Positions 1 through 8,573 of a stretch of DNA of 12,877 nt are shown here, piece by piece. Every line of letters starts with the position of its first letter. The first letter of the stretch is position 1. The notes beneath the pieces were generated by a model. The model saw only the letters and a list, made by a program, of their open reading frames with translations, searched no databases and was not told where the DNA came from. A program made the position numbers and the translations under genes. Origin of the DNA: JAZQHR01 sp045540695 (GTDB lineage Bacteria > Bacillota > Clostridia > UMGS1810); assembly GCA_045540695.1 (NCBI GenBank), contig JAZQHR010000048.1:1-12877 (forward strand). The letters run 5' to 3'.

Positions 1-1
1 T

Positions 2-718
2 CATGAAGGAAGTCTTGATGTAAATGGCGTAGGATTTAACAAATTCCCGATTACTCTTGAAATACAAAGAAGCGGTGCGTATATCACCGTTACAGGATAC
101 AAAGACGGCGAAAAGCTTGAGTATTGTAAAGTAAGAGATAAATCTCTTAAAGGCGGTACTTATGGAGTTGGTACACAGCATGATGGTATCCTTACAGTAT
201 CAGGTATAGTGCTTACAACTGCTACAAATGACGTAAGCAAAGCTAAAAAACAGGTTTGGTCTAAGACCGGCAATACTGACCCATGGCTTGCAAGACTAAG
301 AGGTGCAGTAGTAGTAGCGGCTGACAGCGACAAGTCTTATGTAAAGGATGGCTATTCGACTATCGGTGGCACTGTAAAACCATACTATGGTGACGATGGC
401 AAAACAGTATACGTTCCTGTAAGATACGTGGTAGAAAACCTTGGCGGTAAGATTACTTATGACCCTGCTACTGATTCGGTAATAGCATCTTATGGCGAAC
501 ACTCTATCTCGCTTAAAGCATGGACAAACGGTGCACAGGAAGTGAACGCTACTTTATATGTTCCTGCTAAGATGCTTGCAGAAGGTCTAGGCAAAGAGTT
601 TTATCAGTACAAGAGCGTAGTATTCTTCAGCGATACTGCAAATGTATACGACCCTAACTCTGAACCTGAATGTATAGAATTTATCAAGAAAACATTTGAT
701 ATTCAGTACTATATGTAA
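2..718 (+). CDS. C-terminal part of exported protein with copper-amine-oxidase-N-like domain (5' partial)
   Basis: The frame is open from base 2 to the TAA at 716-718, so this is the last 238 residues of a gene that begins before the window. A GTG at 209 in the same frame has no Shine-Dalgarno site and lies inside the continuous reading frame, so it is not the start. The first ~70 residues have short alternating beta-strand patterns (ITLEIQRSGAYITVTGY, then GGTYGVGTQHDGILTVSGI) like the end of a LamG/concanavalin-like sandwich. From LRGAVVVAADSDKSY onward comes a Cu_amine_oxidN1-like stalk domain, with the signatures TVYVPVRYVVENLGGKITYD and, later, LYVPAKMLAEGLGKEF. In Clostridia such domains sit in secreted carbohydrate-active or cell-surface proteins; they do not imply amine oxidase activity. 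No sorting motif or membrane anchor is seen at the C-terminus. The catalytic or binding part, if any, lies outside the window. Confidence 0.85.
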   Translation, partial: HEGSLDVNGVGFNKFPITLEIQRSGAYITVTGYKDGEKLEYCKVRDKSLKGGTYGVGTQHDGILTVSGIVLTTATNDVSKAKKQVWSKTGNTDPWLARLRGAVVVAADSDKSYVKDGYSTIGGTVKPYYGDDGKTVYVPVRYVVENLGGKITYDPATDSVIASYGEHSISLKAWTNGAQEVNATLYVPAKMLAEGLGKEFYQYKSVVFFSDTANVYDPNSEPECIEFIKKTFDIQYYM

Positions 719-740
719 TGTAAATATTTGTGATTTTGAA

Positions 741-768
741 AGCGTGTGCTATCGGCACACGCTTTTTT
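741..768 (+). terminator. Rho-independent terminator after the first gene
   Basis: A perfect 9-bp stem, AGCGTGTGC (741-749) with GCACACGCT (755-763), encloses a 5-nt loop and runs into a run of six T (763-768). It lies 22 bases after the stop of the first gene and isolates that gene from the promoter at 818. Confidence 0.93.
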
Positions 769-817
769 CATAACTATCAAGAGGTTTTAAGGAGAAAATA
801 TAAAAACGGCAAATTGG

Positions 818-847
818 TTGACTTTATTTGGAAAAAAGAGGTATAAT
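818..847 (+). promoter_or_regulatory. Sigma-A promoter of the first large secreted protein
   Basis: TTGACT (818-823) and a consensus TATAAT (842-847) are separated by 18 bp. Transcription would start near 854, giving a leader of about 54 nt before the ATG at 908. The TTG at 818, which could be taken as an upstream start codon, is the -35 box itself. This supports translation from 908. Confidence 0.8.
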
Positions 848-907
848 ATATGTTGTGGAGAGATTATTTTGTGTAAGAATAAAACACATAATAAGCGAGG
901 GAAAAAC

Positions 908-3900
908 ATGAAGAAAAACATTTTAGTTGTGATGTGCTGTGTGCTTGTGTTAACACTTGTGTTACCGCTTGGAATACTGGCAAGAGAAGCAACCGATACT
1001 ACGTTATATGTTAATGGTGATACTACAGATATATATTCGGATTCGGTAAGAAAGCTTTACGGAAAGACATTTACTTCCTTGGATGCGTATAGTGATATGT
1101 CTGACTGGGATATTCTTGGAGTATACACTCATAGCGATGAAGGTATGTCGTTGACATCCGCTACAACCAATGCTTTGTATAATGCTCAGCAGTTTAGCGG
1201 AAAATATGGCGCAAAGTTTGCTTTTACAAACAAGACCGAAACTTTGGCGGTTGCATACTTCAACTATCAGGATGCAAACAATTATTATTCCATAGAGGTA
1301 GACGGATACGATGGAAGTACGAACATAAAGAAGGTTGTTAATTCTTCTGCTACAGTGCTTGCCAGTGGAATTGTTGCTGATTTAGCTGTTCCTGACAGTG
1401 GTGCTTTAGACGTTACTTTTGAAGTTAGTGTTGATAATGGTGATAAAATTACAGCTTGGTATACTGTAGACGGAAACAAAGTTACTCTTTGTAAAAATTT
1501 AGAGGTATCAGGTGACAAGCTTACATCGGGTAAGGTTGGTTTAGGCTTTAAGTATAATCATCACGAAGTCGTTATCAAGACAGTAAATGTATATAGAATG
1601 CCTGTGGAGGACATTTCTAATGTTGCAAATACCGTTAAAGGAAAAATTGTAACATACAAGGATATTGGCGATGCACTTGTTGCAGTTGCATTTTACAAAA
1701 ATGGCAATCTTGTAGATGTGTTTACAAAGGATATATCTCTTTTGGAGGGCACAAATGATTTTTCTATAGATGTTTTAAGCGAGGAAAATCTTGCAGGAAC
1801 CAAGGTTAAGTGTTTCCTTTTCGACAGCCTTTCAAATATAAAACCGCTTGTGGTAATTGCAGATAGTTCAAATTACAGAAACGAAGGCTTTTCTGATGCA
1901 CTAGAGCCATACTACTCAATGGCAAGTGCTGCATCAAAGACAGTTGATGATATGTATGCGCTTGTTGCGGATAGTGAAATAGATGCAAATTCAAATGAAG
2001 AAGAAATTGCAGATAGAAAAGCTGTAATTGATATGTATAAAAAGGCAGGCTTTGATATAACTGCTGATTTAAATGATAATATTTCAAGTATGGTGCTTCG
2101 TGCTCATGCACCGCAGACGTATTCGCATCTAACACCAAAGCCACTTACGGGAAATTACGAGCAACCGTACTCTATAGATGCTCCGTGGAACAATCCTATT
2201 CCTAAGGCTAACCCACGAACAGAGATTACATCGTGGACTACGGAAACAAAAGATACAGATGGTAGTGTTACAGATGTAAAAACTGCGGTGAACTTCCAGT
2301 TTACAGCCGTTCGTCCTAAGGGCGCGACTAATGGTAACGGACTTGGCATTCCTATTATAATTGCCGATGAAAATGACGGGTTTGAAACCTTTGCCAACAA
2401 GTATAGCACAAATTATATTGTTACAACTACAGGTACAAAAATAAGAGTTCCTGAAAATTATGGCGATATGCTAAACGATATTTCAACCGGTGACCGACAC
2501 GGTGTGTTTATAGACGATACTACAAAGATGGGCGTTCATACCTGGAGTACAGTTGCATCCAACACGATGAGAGGTTATGAACTAGCAGGTGGACTTTTAA
2601 AAGACTTTGATGCAAGAGCTGGTTCTCATACATCGTATATTGATTTGTCCGGTATGGGCAATGAAATGCGTGCAGGCGTTAACGCAGCAGGTATTCCAAT
2701 GGATGCTATTACTATAAAGTCTGCTGACTTAGATGATGATGGCAAAGATATTAACCATGCACTTGGTGCCGCTCTTGGTACTGTAATGAGAGCAAGAGTA
2801 TATCCTGCTTATGATATGGACTCGGGAATTTTGAGTAACACTGCTGCTGTAGGATGTATACCTTACGGCGGTATCATTCAGCTTGACCCATCGCTTGACC
2901 TTGAAGGTATGTATGCAAGTGGAAAGCTTAGTCTGCCGGGCTACAAGATATTAAAGGCGTGGAGAGATTACGGAATGTACAATGTCGACCAGAGTACATC
3001 TGATATGGCAAGAGGTCATTTGCTTATATATTCAAGTGCAAAATTTGATGATTGGGCAGATGCGTCAAACGAAAAATACAACGTTCCATATTCTAACAAC
3101 GCTCAGGGATATAACGCCGTTCAGGCGGAAGTAGCTGCTGTAATTGCCGGAAATTCATTCTTTGGTCTTACAAAGCCGGTATCGTTTTATGTAACTACAC
3201 CCGTTGTAAAGACAACAAGTTATGATGCAGACGCTGATGGTGAGATTTCGTCAAACGATATATCTTTTATAGAAAAGTATATAGGTGACATTCTTACACT
3301 CAAAACCGAATCATGCGATATAAATAAAGATGGTGAAATCACAAAAGCGGATGCGAAGCTTGTGGAAAACTACTTAAACGGAGAGTATCCGCACGCACCT
3401 AAGACTTATTCTATCACTACAAGGTATTCGGCAAATGTGGGTTGGTCAGGTAATGTAAATGTAACCGGACTAAGCTCGGTAACAAATTACGACGGTAAGG
3501 GTACTGCACAGGCTAACATAGTGAGCTATACAAAGCAGATTCCTGAAAACGAGTATTATTCTGTTGCTGCTGTACCATCAAATGGTTATGTATTTGATAG
3601 TTGGGTAAATGAAGAGCTTGCCGGAGAAACATCAAATGTAGTAGTTAGAAAAGCTACATCGGATGCATACTACAGTGCAAAATTCAAAAGAGCACCAGCT
3701 GTAACAGTGGTACTTGAAAAGAACGAAGATGGTGAGGGTACTATAGGCTTTACATCTACAAAGAATGGTGGATATTCAACAAGAGAATATGGTACACTAT
3801 CTGATGTAAAATATGCTAATTATCAGTGTGCATTTAAGGCAACCCCTGCTGAAGGATATGTATTTGAATCATGGGAAGTAACTGCTGACGACGTTACCAA

Positions 3901-4570
3901 GGTATATCATTCAAGCGTGCTTAATACACTTATAAATGCAGATACAAATATAAAAGCAAACTTTATAAAGGTAAATGCTTACGATGTATTTGATACTCTT
4001 GATACTGAAGTGTGGGAGTCTGTTTCAAATGACGGTGATGCGATTGACCCTGATACAGGTGAAGTGAAAAAGCTTGCGTATGTTGCCTCTGATGGAACAC
4101 TTAGATTTTCAAGTGGTGTTGATAATGTTGAAGACTACGCAATTATAAATAACTCAATAGCATCGCTTGGCGATATAACACTTCTTGTAACGGCAAAAGC
4201 AGATAATGGTGTAAATAGTAACAGAGGTAGAGTGGTATTTGGTTATAAAGATGTGAAAAACTACTGGTATGTAGATTTCAGCCCTAAAACCGAGGAAATA
4301 AGATTAAGACAGGCGATAAATGGATCATATAAAACGCATGCTACTTATACACCTGATGAAACAGCGACACTTGACTTTACAGCAAATACAGAGATACACA
4401 TTACCACCACACCTGAGGGTAAAATTTCAGCTTATGTTTACCAGGGCGAGAACGAATATGTGCTAGTGGAAAACTATGATGCAGGAGAGGTTGTCGTAGG
4501 TAAGATGGGACTTGGCTCATCGCATGCAAGACATATCATATTTGATAATTTCGCTGTAATAGCAAACTAA
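908..4570 (+). CDS. Giant exported multidomain protein with internal dockerin-like module (paralogue 1)
   Basis: The protein has 1220 residues. ATG 908 is chosen because it follows GCGAGGG (895-901) by 6 nt and begins a clear Sec signal peptide: MKKN, hydrophobic residues 5-24, likely cleavage after LA at 24-25. Order of parts: LamG/concanavalin-like sandwich (~50-230); small beta domain ending in FLFDSLSNIKPL (~240-315), a type often seen in clostridial secreted enzymes; helical linker (~322-400); large core (~400-768) with PWNNPIP (426-432), GDRHGVFIDD (528-537), INHAL (615-619), VYPAY (631-635) and DPSLDLEGM (660-668); dockerin-like pair of calcium loops (773-784 and 804-815, each DxDxDG or DxNxDG with I at position 8 and D at 12); two InlB-B-like repeats (~838-930 and ~931-1021, motif GYVF[DE]SW); C-terminal LamG-like domain (~1024-1220). 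There is no LPXTG, SLH or membrane tail, so retention would depend on the dockerin-like or binding modules. Function is unknown; glycan binding or processing is my inference. Confidence 0.9.
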   Translation: MKKNILVVMCCVLVLTLVLPLGILAREATDTTLYVNGDTTDIYSDSVRKLYGKTFTSLDAYSDMSDWDILGVYTHSDEGMSLTSATTNALYNAQQFSGKYGAKFAFTNKTETLAVAYFNYQDANNYYSIEVDGYDGSTNIKKVVNSSATVLASGIVADLAVPDSGALDVTFEVSVDNGDKITAWYTVDGNKVTLCKNLEVSGDKLTSGKVGLGFKYNHHEVVIKTVNVYRMPVEDISNVANTVKGKIVTYKDIGDALVAVAFYKNGNLVDVFTKDISLLEGTNDFSIDVLSEENLAGTKVKCFLFDSLSNIKPLVVIADSSNYRNEGFSDALEPYYSMASAASKTVDDMYALVADSEIDANSNEEEIADRKAVIDMYKKAGFDITADLNDNISSMVLRAHAPQTYSHLTPKPLTGNYEQPYSIDAPWNNPIPKANPRTEITSWTTETKDTDGSVTDVKTAVNFQFTAVRPKGATNGNGLGIPIIIADENDGFETFANKYSTNYIVTTTGTKIRVPENYGDMLNDISTGDRHGVFIDDTTKMGVHTWSTVASNTMRGYELAGGLLKDFDARAGSHTSYIDLSGMGNEMRAGVNAAGIPMDAITIKSADLDDDGKDINHALGAALGTVMRARVYPAYDMDSGILSNTAAVGCIPYGGIIQLDPSLDLEGMYASGKLSLPGYKILKAWRDYGMYNVDQSTSDMARGHLLIYSSAKFDDWADASNEKYNVPYSNNAQGYNAVQAEVAAVIAGNSFFGLTKPVSFYVTTPVVKTTSYDADADGEISSNDISFIEKYIGDILTLKTESCDINKDGEITKADAKLVENYLNGEYPHAPKTYSITTRYSANVGWSGNVNVTGLSSVTNYDGKGTAQANIVSYTKQIPENEYYSVAAVPSNGYVFDSWVNEELAGETSNVVVRKATSDAYYSAKFKRAPAVTVVLEKNEDGEGTIGFTSTKNGGYSTREYGTLSDVKYANYQCAFKATPAEGYVFESWEVTADDVTKVYHSSVLNTLINADTNIKANFIKVNAYDVFDTLDTEVWESVSNDGDAIDPDTGEVKKLAYVASDGTLRFSSGVDNVEDYAIINNSIASLGDITLLVTAKADNGVNSNRGRVVFGYKDVKNYWYVDFSPKTEEIRLRQAINGSYKTHATYTPDETATLDFTANTEIHITTTPEGKISAYVYQGENEYVLVENYDAGEVVVGKMGLGSSHARHIIFDNFAVIAN

Positions 4571-4658
4571 AATCATATTTTAATAAAGAGTACAGTTGGT
4601 TTGAATACATGTTATAACGATGATTGGTGTTCAACTTCTGCAATAAAGATTAAATTGT

Positions 4659-4692
4659 AAATCGCGAGTCGAAAATGACTCGCGATTTTTTT
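4659..4692 (+). terminator. Rho-independent terminator between the two paralogues
   Basis: A perfect 12-bp stem, AAATCGCGAGTC (4659-4670) with GACTCGCGATTT (4677-4688), closes a 6-nt loop and leads into an unbroken T run (4686-4692). It ends the transcript of the first large gene, so the second paralogue depends on its own promoter at 4725. Confidence 0.95.
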
Positions 4693-4724
4693 GCATAAAA
4701 ATTCGCTAAAATTTTATAAAACAG

Positions 4725-4753
4725 TTGAAATCTTATAAAGTGTATGGTAAAAT
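4725..4753 (+). promoter_or_regulatory. Sigma-A promoter of the second large secreted protein
   Basis: TTGAAA (4725-4730) and TAAAAT (4748-4753) lie 17 bp apart, with TGG directly before the -10, making an extended -10 promoter. The transcript would start near 4760 and carry a leader of about 59 nt rich in A and T. Confidence 0.78.
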
Positions 4754-4818
4754 ATAATAGATTATATATATTTATCAATATATACATTGCAAATTTATAC
4801 ATTAGGCGAGGGGAAATT

Positions 4819-7800
4819 ATGAAAAAAAACATTTTAGTTGTAATGTGCTGCGTACTTGTGTTAACACTTGTGTTACCGCTTGGAACGTTTGCAAGAGAGG
4901 CAAGTGATACTACGCTGTTTGTAAACAGTGATAGCACAGATATCTATTCTGATTCTGTAAGAAAGGTTTATGGCAAGACTTTTTCATCACTTGACAGTGC
5001 TATGAATGGATGGTCAATGGTTGGCACATATTCATTTAGCGATGATGCCGGTATGATTCTTAACAATCCGACAGCTTCTGCTATATATGATGCTCAGCAG
5101 TTTGACGGCAAGTATACTGCAAAGTTTACTTTTGTCAACAAAGTTGAAACATTGGCTATTGCATACTTTAATTATAAGGATGCGGGCAACTATTACTCTT
5201 TAGAGGTGGATTCATACGATGGTAGTGTGAACCTTATGAAGGTTGCAAATTCATCAAAGACTACACTTGGCAGTGCAGTGATTGATGATTTGGCTGTTTC
5301 ATCAGGTGATTTGGCATTCACTTTTGAAATTGCTGTTGATAACGGTGATAATATTTCAGCATGGTATATTATTGACGGAAACAAGACAAACCTTTTTGAA
5401 AATGTAGCTGTTTCAGGCGACAAGGTTACTTCAGGTAAGGTTGGTGTGGCTTATAAATATAACCACCATTCAGCTTCTGTAAAATCTATAAACATTTATA
5501 GAACTCCTTACGAAGATATATCAAATGTGGAAAACACAATAAAAGGTAAGATTGTTACATACAATGACCCAGGAAGTGCTGTTGTAGCTGTAGCATTTTA
5601 CAACGATGGCAAGCTTGTAGACATATTTACTAAAGATGTTAGCCTTAGAGAAGGTTTTAACGATTTTACAATAGATGTAAAAAGTGAGGCAAACCTTGTA
5701 GGAACTGATATAAAATATTTCCTTTTTGACAGCCTAACAAACATAAAACCGCTTGTTGTTACTGCGGATAATTCAAATTATAGAAACGAAGGCTTTTCTG
5801 ATGCACTTGAGCCTTACTATCCAATGGCTAGTGCAGCTTCAAAGAGCGTGGATGATATGTACGATTTAGTATCTGATGACGCCATTGAGAAAAATTCGCT
5901 TGAAAGCGAAAAAGCGGACAGAAGAGCTGTAATTGAAATGTATAAAAAAGCCGGATTTGATATAACAGCTGATACCGGAAGTTATATGCAGAGTAAAGTG
6001 CTTCGTGCACATGCTCCGCAAGTCTATTCTACACTTACACCAAAGCCACTTATGGGAGATTATGAACAGGTATATTCTATAGATGCTCCATGGAACAATC
6101 CTATCCCAATGGATAACCCAAGAACAGAGATTACTACTTGGGGAGATGTGGGTGTAAGCTTACAGTTTTCAATTGTAAGACCAAAAGGTGTTACTGATGG
6201 TAATGGTCTAGGTATTCCAATTATTAAAGCTTACGAAAATGACGGATTTGAAAGATTTGCAAATAAATACTCAACAAATGACTGGACTACAATTAAAGGT
6301 TCGCTTGTACGTGTCCCTGATAACTATGGCGATCAGCTAAATGATATTTCTTTAGGTGACAGACACGCAGTATTTATTGATGATGTATCAAAGCTTGGTT
6401 TCCAGACATGGCATACTATTCCATCAAACACTTCAAAGGGTTATGACTGGACTAGCGGTCTTGTAAGAGACTTTGATGCAAGATCAGGTTCTATGACATC
6501 ATTCATAGACCTTACTGGTATGGCTAACGAAGGTCATGCAGGCGTAAATGCTGCCGGCGTTCCTATGGATGCTATCACAATTAAACCAACAGACCTTGAT
6601 GATGACGGCGAGGATATCAACCATGCACTTGCAGCAGCATTCAATGCTGTAATGAGAGCAAGAGTATATCCTGCTTATGATATGGACTATGGTGTTATGA
6701 ACAACGAAAGTGCTATAGGTTGTGTACCTTATGGCGGTATCACACAGCTTGATCCTTCACTTGACCTTGAGGGAATGTATGCAGCTGGCAAGCTAAGCCT
6801 TCCTGGATATAAGGTGCTTAAAGCTTGGAGAGATTACGGACTATACAATATTGACCAGATTACAGCTGAAATTGCCCGTGGCGGTATGATGGTATACACA
6901 AGCACACAGGCTTCTGACTGGAAAGATGCATCTAACTCAAAGTACAATGTACCTTTTGCGAATGGTGCACAGGGCGACACTGCTGTTGAAAAAGAAATAC
7001 TTGGTGTGGTAAACGGAGATTCATTCTTTGGACTAAATGCTCCGGTTAAGGTATATGTTACAACTCCTGTTGTAAAGAAAACAAGCTATGATGCTGACGA
7101 AAACGGCGAAGTAGATAGTGACGATACAGCACTTATAGAAGAAAACATCGGCAAGGTTATCACTATAGATAACGAAGCTTGCGATATAAACAAAGACGGC
7201 GAAATCACAGACAGAGACGCTGACCTTGTTACAAGATATTTAGGTGGAAATTACCCACAGACTCCTAAGCAGTATGCTATCACAGCTAAATATGCTTATA
7301 AATATGGCTGGGCTGGTAATGTAAGAATAGCTACAGGTTCAGGTACAAAAAATAATTATAGCACATCTTCTCATCCGGATACCACTACTACTTATGTTCC
7401 GGAAGGAGAATACTATTCAGTAGCAGCATTCCCTGCAAACGGATATGTATTTGATGGTTGGGAAAATGAAGAGCTTGCAGGTGTTACATCAAACGTTGTA
7501 AATGTTAAAGCTACATCTGATAAATATTACAGTGCTAAGTTCAAACGCGCTCCATCTATTAAGGTAGTACTTGAAAAGAATGAAGATGGTGAAGGTACTG
7601 TAGGTTATACAGCAAGTAAAAACGGTGGATACTCTAACAGAGCATTCGGTACTTTGAATGATGTTAAGTATGCTAACTTCCAGTGTGCTTTCAGAGCAAC
7701 TCCTGCTGAAGGATATGTATTTGAATCATGGGAAGTAACTGCAAATGGTGAAACTAAGACATATCATTCAAATATCCTAAATGCATATATTAACCACGAT

Positions 7801-8424
7801 ACTACTATAAAGGTTAACTTTAAGAAAGCAAATGCTTATGATACATTTGACAGTCTTGACACATCTGTTTGGACCGCTGCAGTAGCAAACGGCAGTGCAG
7901 GATTTACTCCTGTGGCAGGAAAAATGTATGCTTCAGTATCAGGTGGTACATTTAACTTTACAAACAGTGCGTTTAACAAAATGGCTAACTATATAGTTAT
8001 CAACAACAACGTAGTATCGCTTGGTAACACTACACTTATCACTACAGTAAAAGCTAATAACAAAGAAAACCAGAATAAAGGTAAAGTAGTATTTGGTTTC
8101 AAAGATGCTAAGAACTACTGGTATGTAGACTTCAACCCTGTAAAAGATATAGCAAGACTGGTACAGGTAGCTGAGGGAGTGACAACAGTTCACGCTACTT
8201 ATGAGAGAGATGATTCATCAACACTTGACTTCTCAGCAAATGTTGATATCCATGTAAAGACTACTTTAGACGGCAAAGTATCTGTATATCTATATCAGGG
8301 TGAAAACGAATATGTTCTTGTTGAAAACCTAGATGCAGGTGCAATAGTTACAGGTAAGATGGGTCTTGGTGTAACTTATGCAAGCCATATCTCATTCGAC
8401 AACTTTGCTGTAATAGCAAACTAA
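4819..8424 (+). CDS. Giant exported multidomain protein with internal dockerin-like module (paralogue 2)
   Basis: The protein has 1201 residues and is collinear with the preceding gene, with well over half of residues matching by eye. ATG 4819 follows GGCGAGGGG (4805-4813) by 5 nt. In-frame codons further upstream lie inside or next to the promoter and are not used. The signal peptide is identical to that of paralogue 1 over residues 1-22. Domains: LamG-like (~50-228), small beta domain (~240-313), core (~398-753, with PWNNPIP 424-430, GDRHAVFIDD 513-522, INHAL 600-604, VYPAY 616-620, DPSLDLEGM 645-653), dockerin-like calcium loops (758-769 and 789-800), two InlB-B-like repeats (~820-1002), C-terminal LamG-like (~1007-1201). 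The first calcium loop has N762 where paralogue 1 has D777. Paralogue 2 lacks about 13 residues present at ~443-456 of paralogue 1, in a variable loop of the core. No U-tailed terminator follows, so some readthrough into the regulator genes is possible. The function is not known. Confidence 0.9.
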   Translation: MKKNILVVMCCVLVLTLVLPLGTFAREASDTTLFVNSDSTDIYSDSVRKVYGKTFSSLDSAMNGWSMVGTYSFSDDAGMILNNPTASAIYDAQQFDGKYTAKFTFVNKVETLAIAYFNYKDAGNYYSLEVDSYDGSVNLMKVANSSKTTLGSAVIDDLAVSSGDLAFTFEIAVDNGDNISAWYIIDGNKTNLFENVAVSGDKVTSGKVGVAYKYNHHSASVKSINIYRTPYEDISNVENTIKGKIVTYNDPGSAVVAVAFYNDGKLVDIFTKDVSLREGFNDFTIDVKSEANLVGTDIKYFLFDSLTNIKPLVVTADNSNYRNEGFSDALEPYYPMASAASKSVDDMYDLVSDDAIEKNSLESEKADRRAVIEMYKKAGFDITADTGSYMQSKVLRAHAPQVYSTLTPKPLMGDYEQVYSIDAPWNNPIPMDNPRTEITTWGDVGVSLQFSIVRPKGVTDGNGLGIPIIKAYENDGFERFANKYSTNDWTTIKGSLVRVPDNYGDQLNDISLGDRHAVFIDDVSKLGFQTWHTIPSNTSKGYDWTSGLVRDFDARSGSMTSFIDLTGMANEGHAGVNAAGVPMDAITIKPTDLDDDGEDINHALAAAFNAVMRARVYPAYDMDYGVMNNESAIGCVPYGGITQLDPSLDLEGMYAAGKLSLPGYKVLKAWRDYGLYNIDQITAEIARGGMMVYTSTQASDWKDASNSKYNVPFANGAQGDTAVEKEILGVVNGDSFFGLNAPVKVYVTTPVVKKTSYDADENGEVDSDDTALIEENIGKVITIDNEACDINKDGEITDRDADLVTRYLGGNYPQTPKQYAITAKYAYKYGWAGNVRIATGSGTKNNYSTSSHPDTTTTYVPEGEYYSVAAFPANGYVFDGWENEELAGVTSNVVNVKATSDKYYSAKFKRAPSIKVVLEKNEDGEGTVGYTASKNGGYSNRAFGTLNDVKYANFQCAFRATPAEGYVFESWEVTANGETKTYHSNILNAYINHDTTIKVNFKKANAYDTFDSLDTSVWTAAVANGSAGFTPVAGKMYASVSGGTFNFTNSAFNKMANYIVINNNVVSLGNTTLITTVKANNKENQNKGKVVFGFKDAKNYWYVDFNPVKDIARLVQVAEGVTTVHATYERDDSSTLDFSANVDIHVKTTLDGKVSVYLYQGENEYVLVENLDAGAIVTGKMGLGVTYASHISFDNFAVIAN

Positions 8425-8437
8425 CAAAAATTTACTG

Positions 8438-8466
8438 TTTATAATAATTGGTTAGTATGCTAAAAT
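8438..8466 (+). promoter_or_regulatory. Candidate promoter of the two-component operon
   Basis: TGC (8458-8460) precedes TAAAAT (8461-8466), which makes an extended -10. A weak -35, TTTATA (8438-8443), lies 17 bp upstream. A transcript from about 8473 would carry a leader of about 115 nt containing the hairpin at 8506-8550. The -35 is poor and the region is AT-rich, so this call is tentative. Confidence 0.5.
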
Positions 8467-8505
8467 AGTTATATCGAAATGATAAAATTTAAAATGTATA
8501 TTTAA

Positions 8506-8550
8506 CCGACATGCCCAAAACGCTTTTTAGTGGTTTTGGGCTGTTGTCGG
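8506..8550 (+). promoter_or_regulatory. Strong leader hairpin upstream of the response regulator gene
   Basis: The outer stem CCGACA (8506-8511) with TGTCGG (8545-8550) and the inner stem GCCCAAAAC (8513-8521) with GTTTTGGGC (8533-8541) make a stable 45-nt hairpin with a small internal loop and an 11-nt apical loop. No T run follows on either strand, so it is not a typical terminator. It may block 3' exonucleases at the end of the upstream transcript, mark a processing site, or act as an attenuator for the operon. Confidence 0.65.
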
Positions 8551-8573
8551 TATAAATGTGATACTCCCGGATC

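Larger units (their letters stand above)
908..8424 (+). repeat. Tandem duplication of a secreted-protein gene
   Basis: The two genes at 908-4570 and 4819-8424 have the same domain order, near-equal length and the same signal peptide, and both end FDNFAVIAN. The 248-bp spacer contains a terminator and a promoter, so the copies are separate transcription units, not an operon. Divergence is uneven: some stretches are almost identical at the DNA level (first 66 coding bases, and 3845-3885 against 7702-7742) while others differ at most synonymous positions. Confidence 0.9.

Noticed and set aside
209..211. GTG as the start of a short first gene
   Set aside because: The same frame is open and protein-like back to base 2, and there is no ribosome site.
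818..907. Upstream TTG start adding 30 residues to the first giant protein
   Set aside because: The TTG is the -35 box of a good promoter, it has no ribosome site, and the signal peptide begins at ATG 908.
935..940. Cys pair in the giant proteins' signal peptides as a lipobox
   Set aside because: C10 and C11 are at the start of the hydrophobic core, not after a lipobox at its end; a standard Sec cleavage near residue 25 fits better.
1806..2144. Minus-strand ORF of 112 codons inside the first giant gene
   Set aside because: It has a His/Gln/Leu-rich composition typical of an antisense shadow, no ribosome site, and full overlap with a strongly supported gene.
4744..4818. Upstream start adding 25 residues to the second giant protein
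   Set aside because: It overlaps the extended -10 of the promoter, and ATG 4819 has a good ribosome site and starts the conserved signal peptide.
4650..4937. Minus-strand ORF across the spacer and start of the second giant gene
   Set aside because: It runs through a terminator, a promoter and the signal peptide of the real gene.
8506..8550. Hairpin as a Rho-independent terminator
   Set aside because: No T run follows the stem on either strand; the only T run is in the loop.
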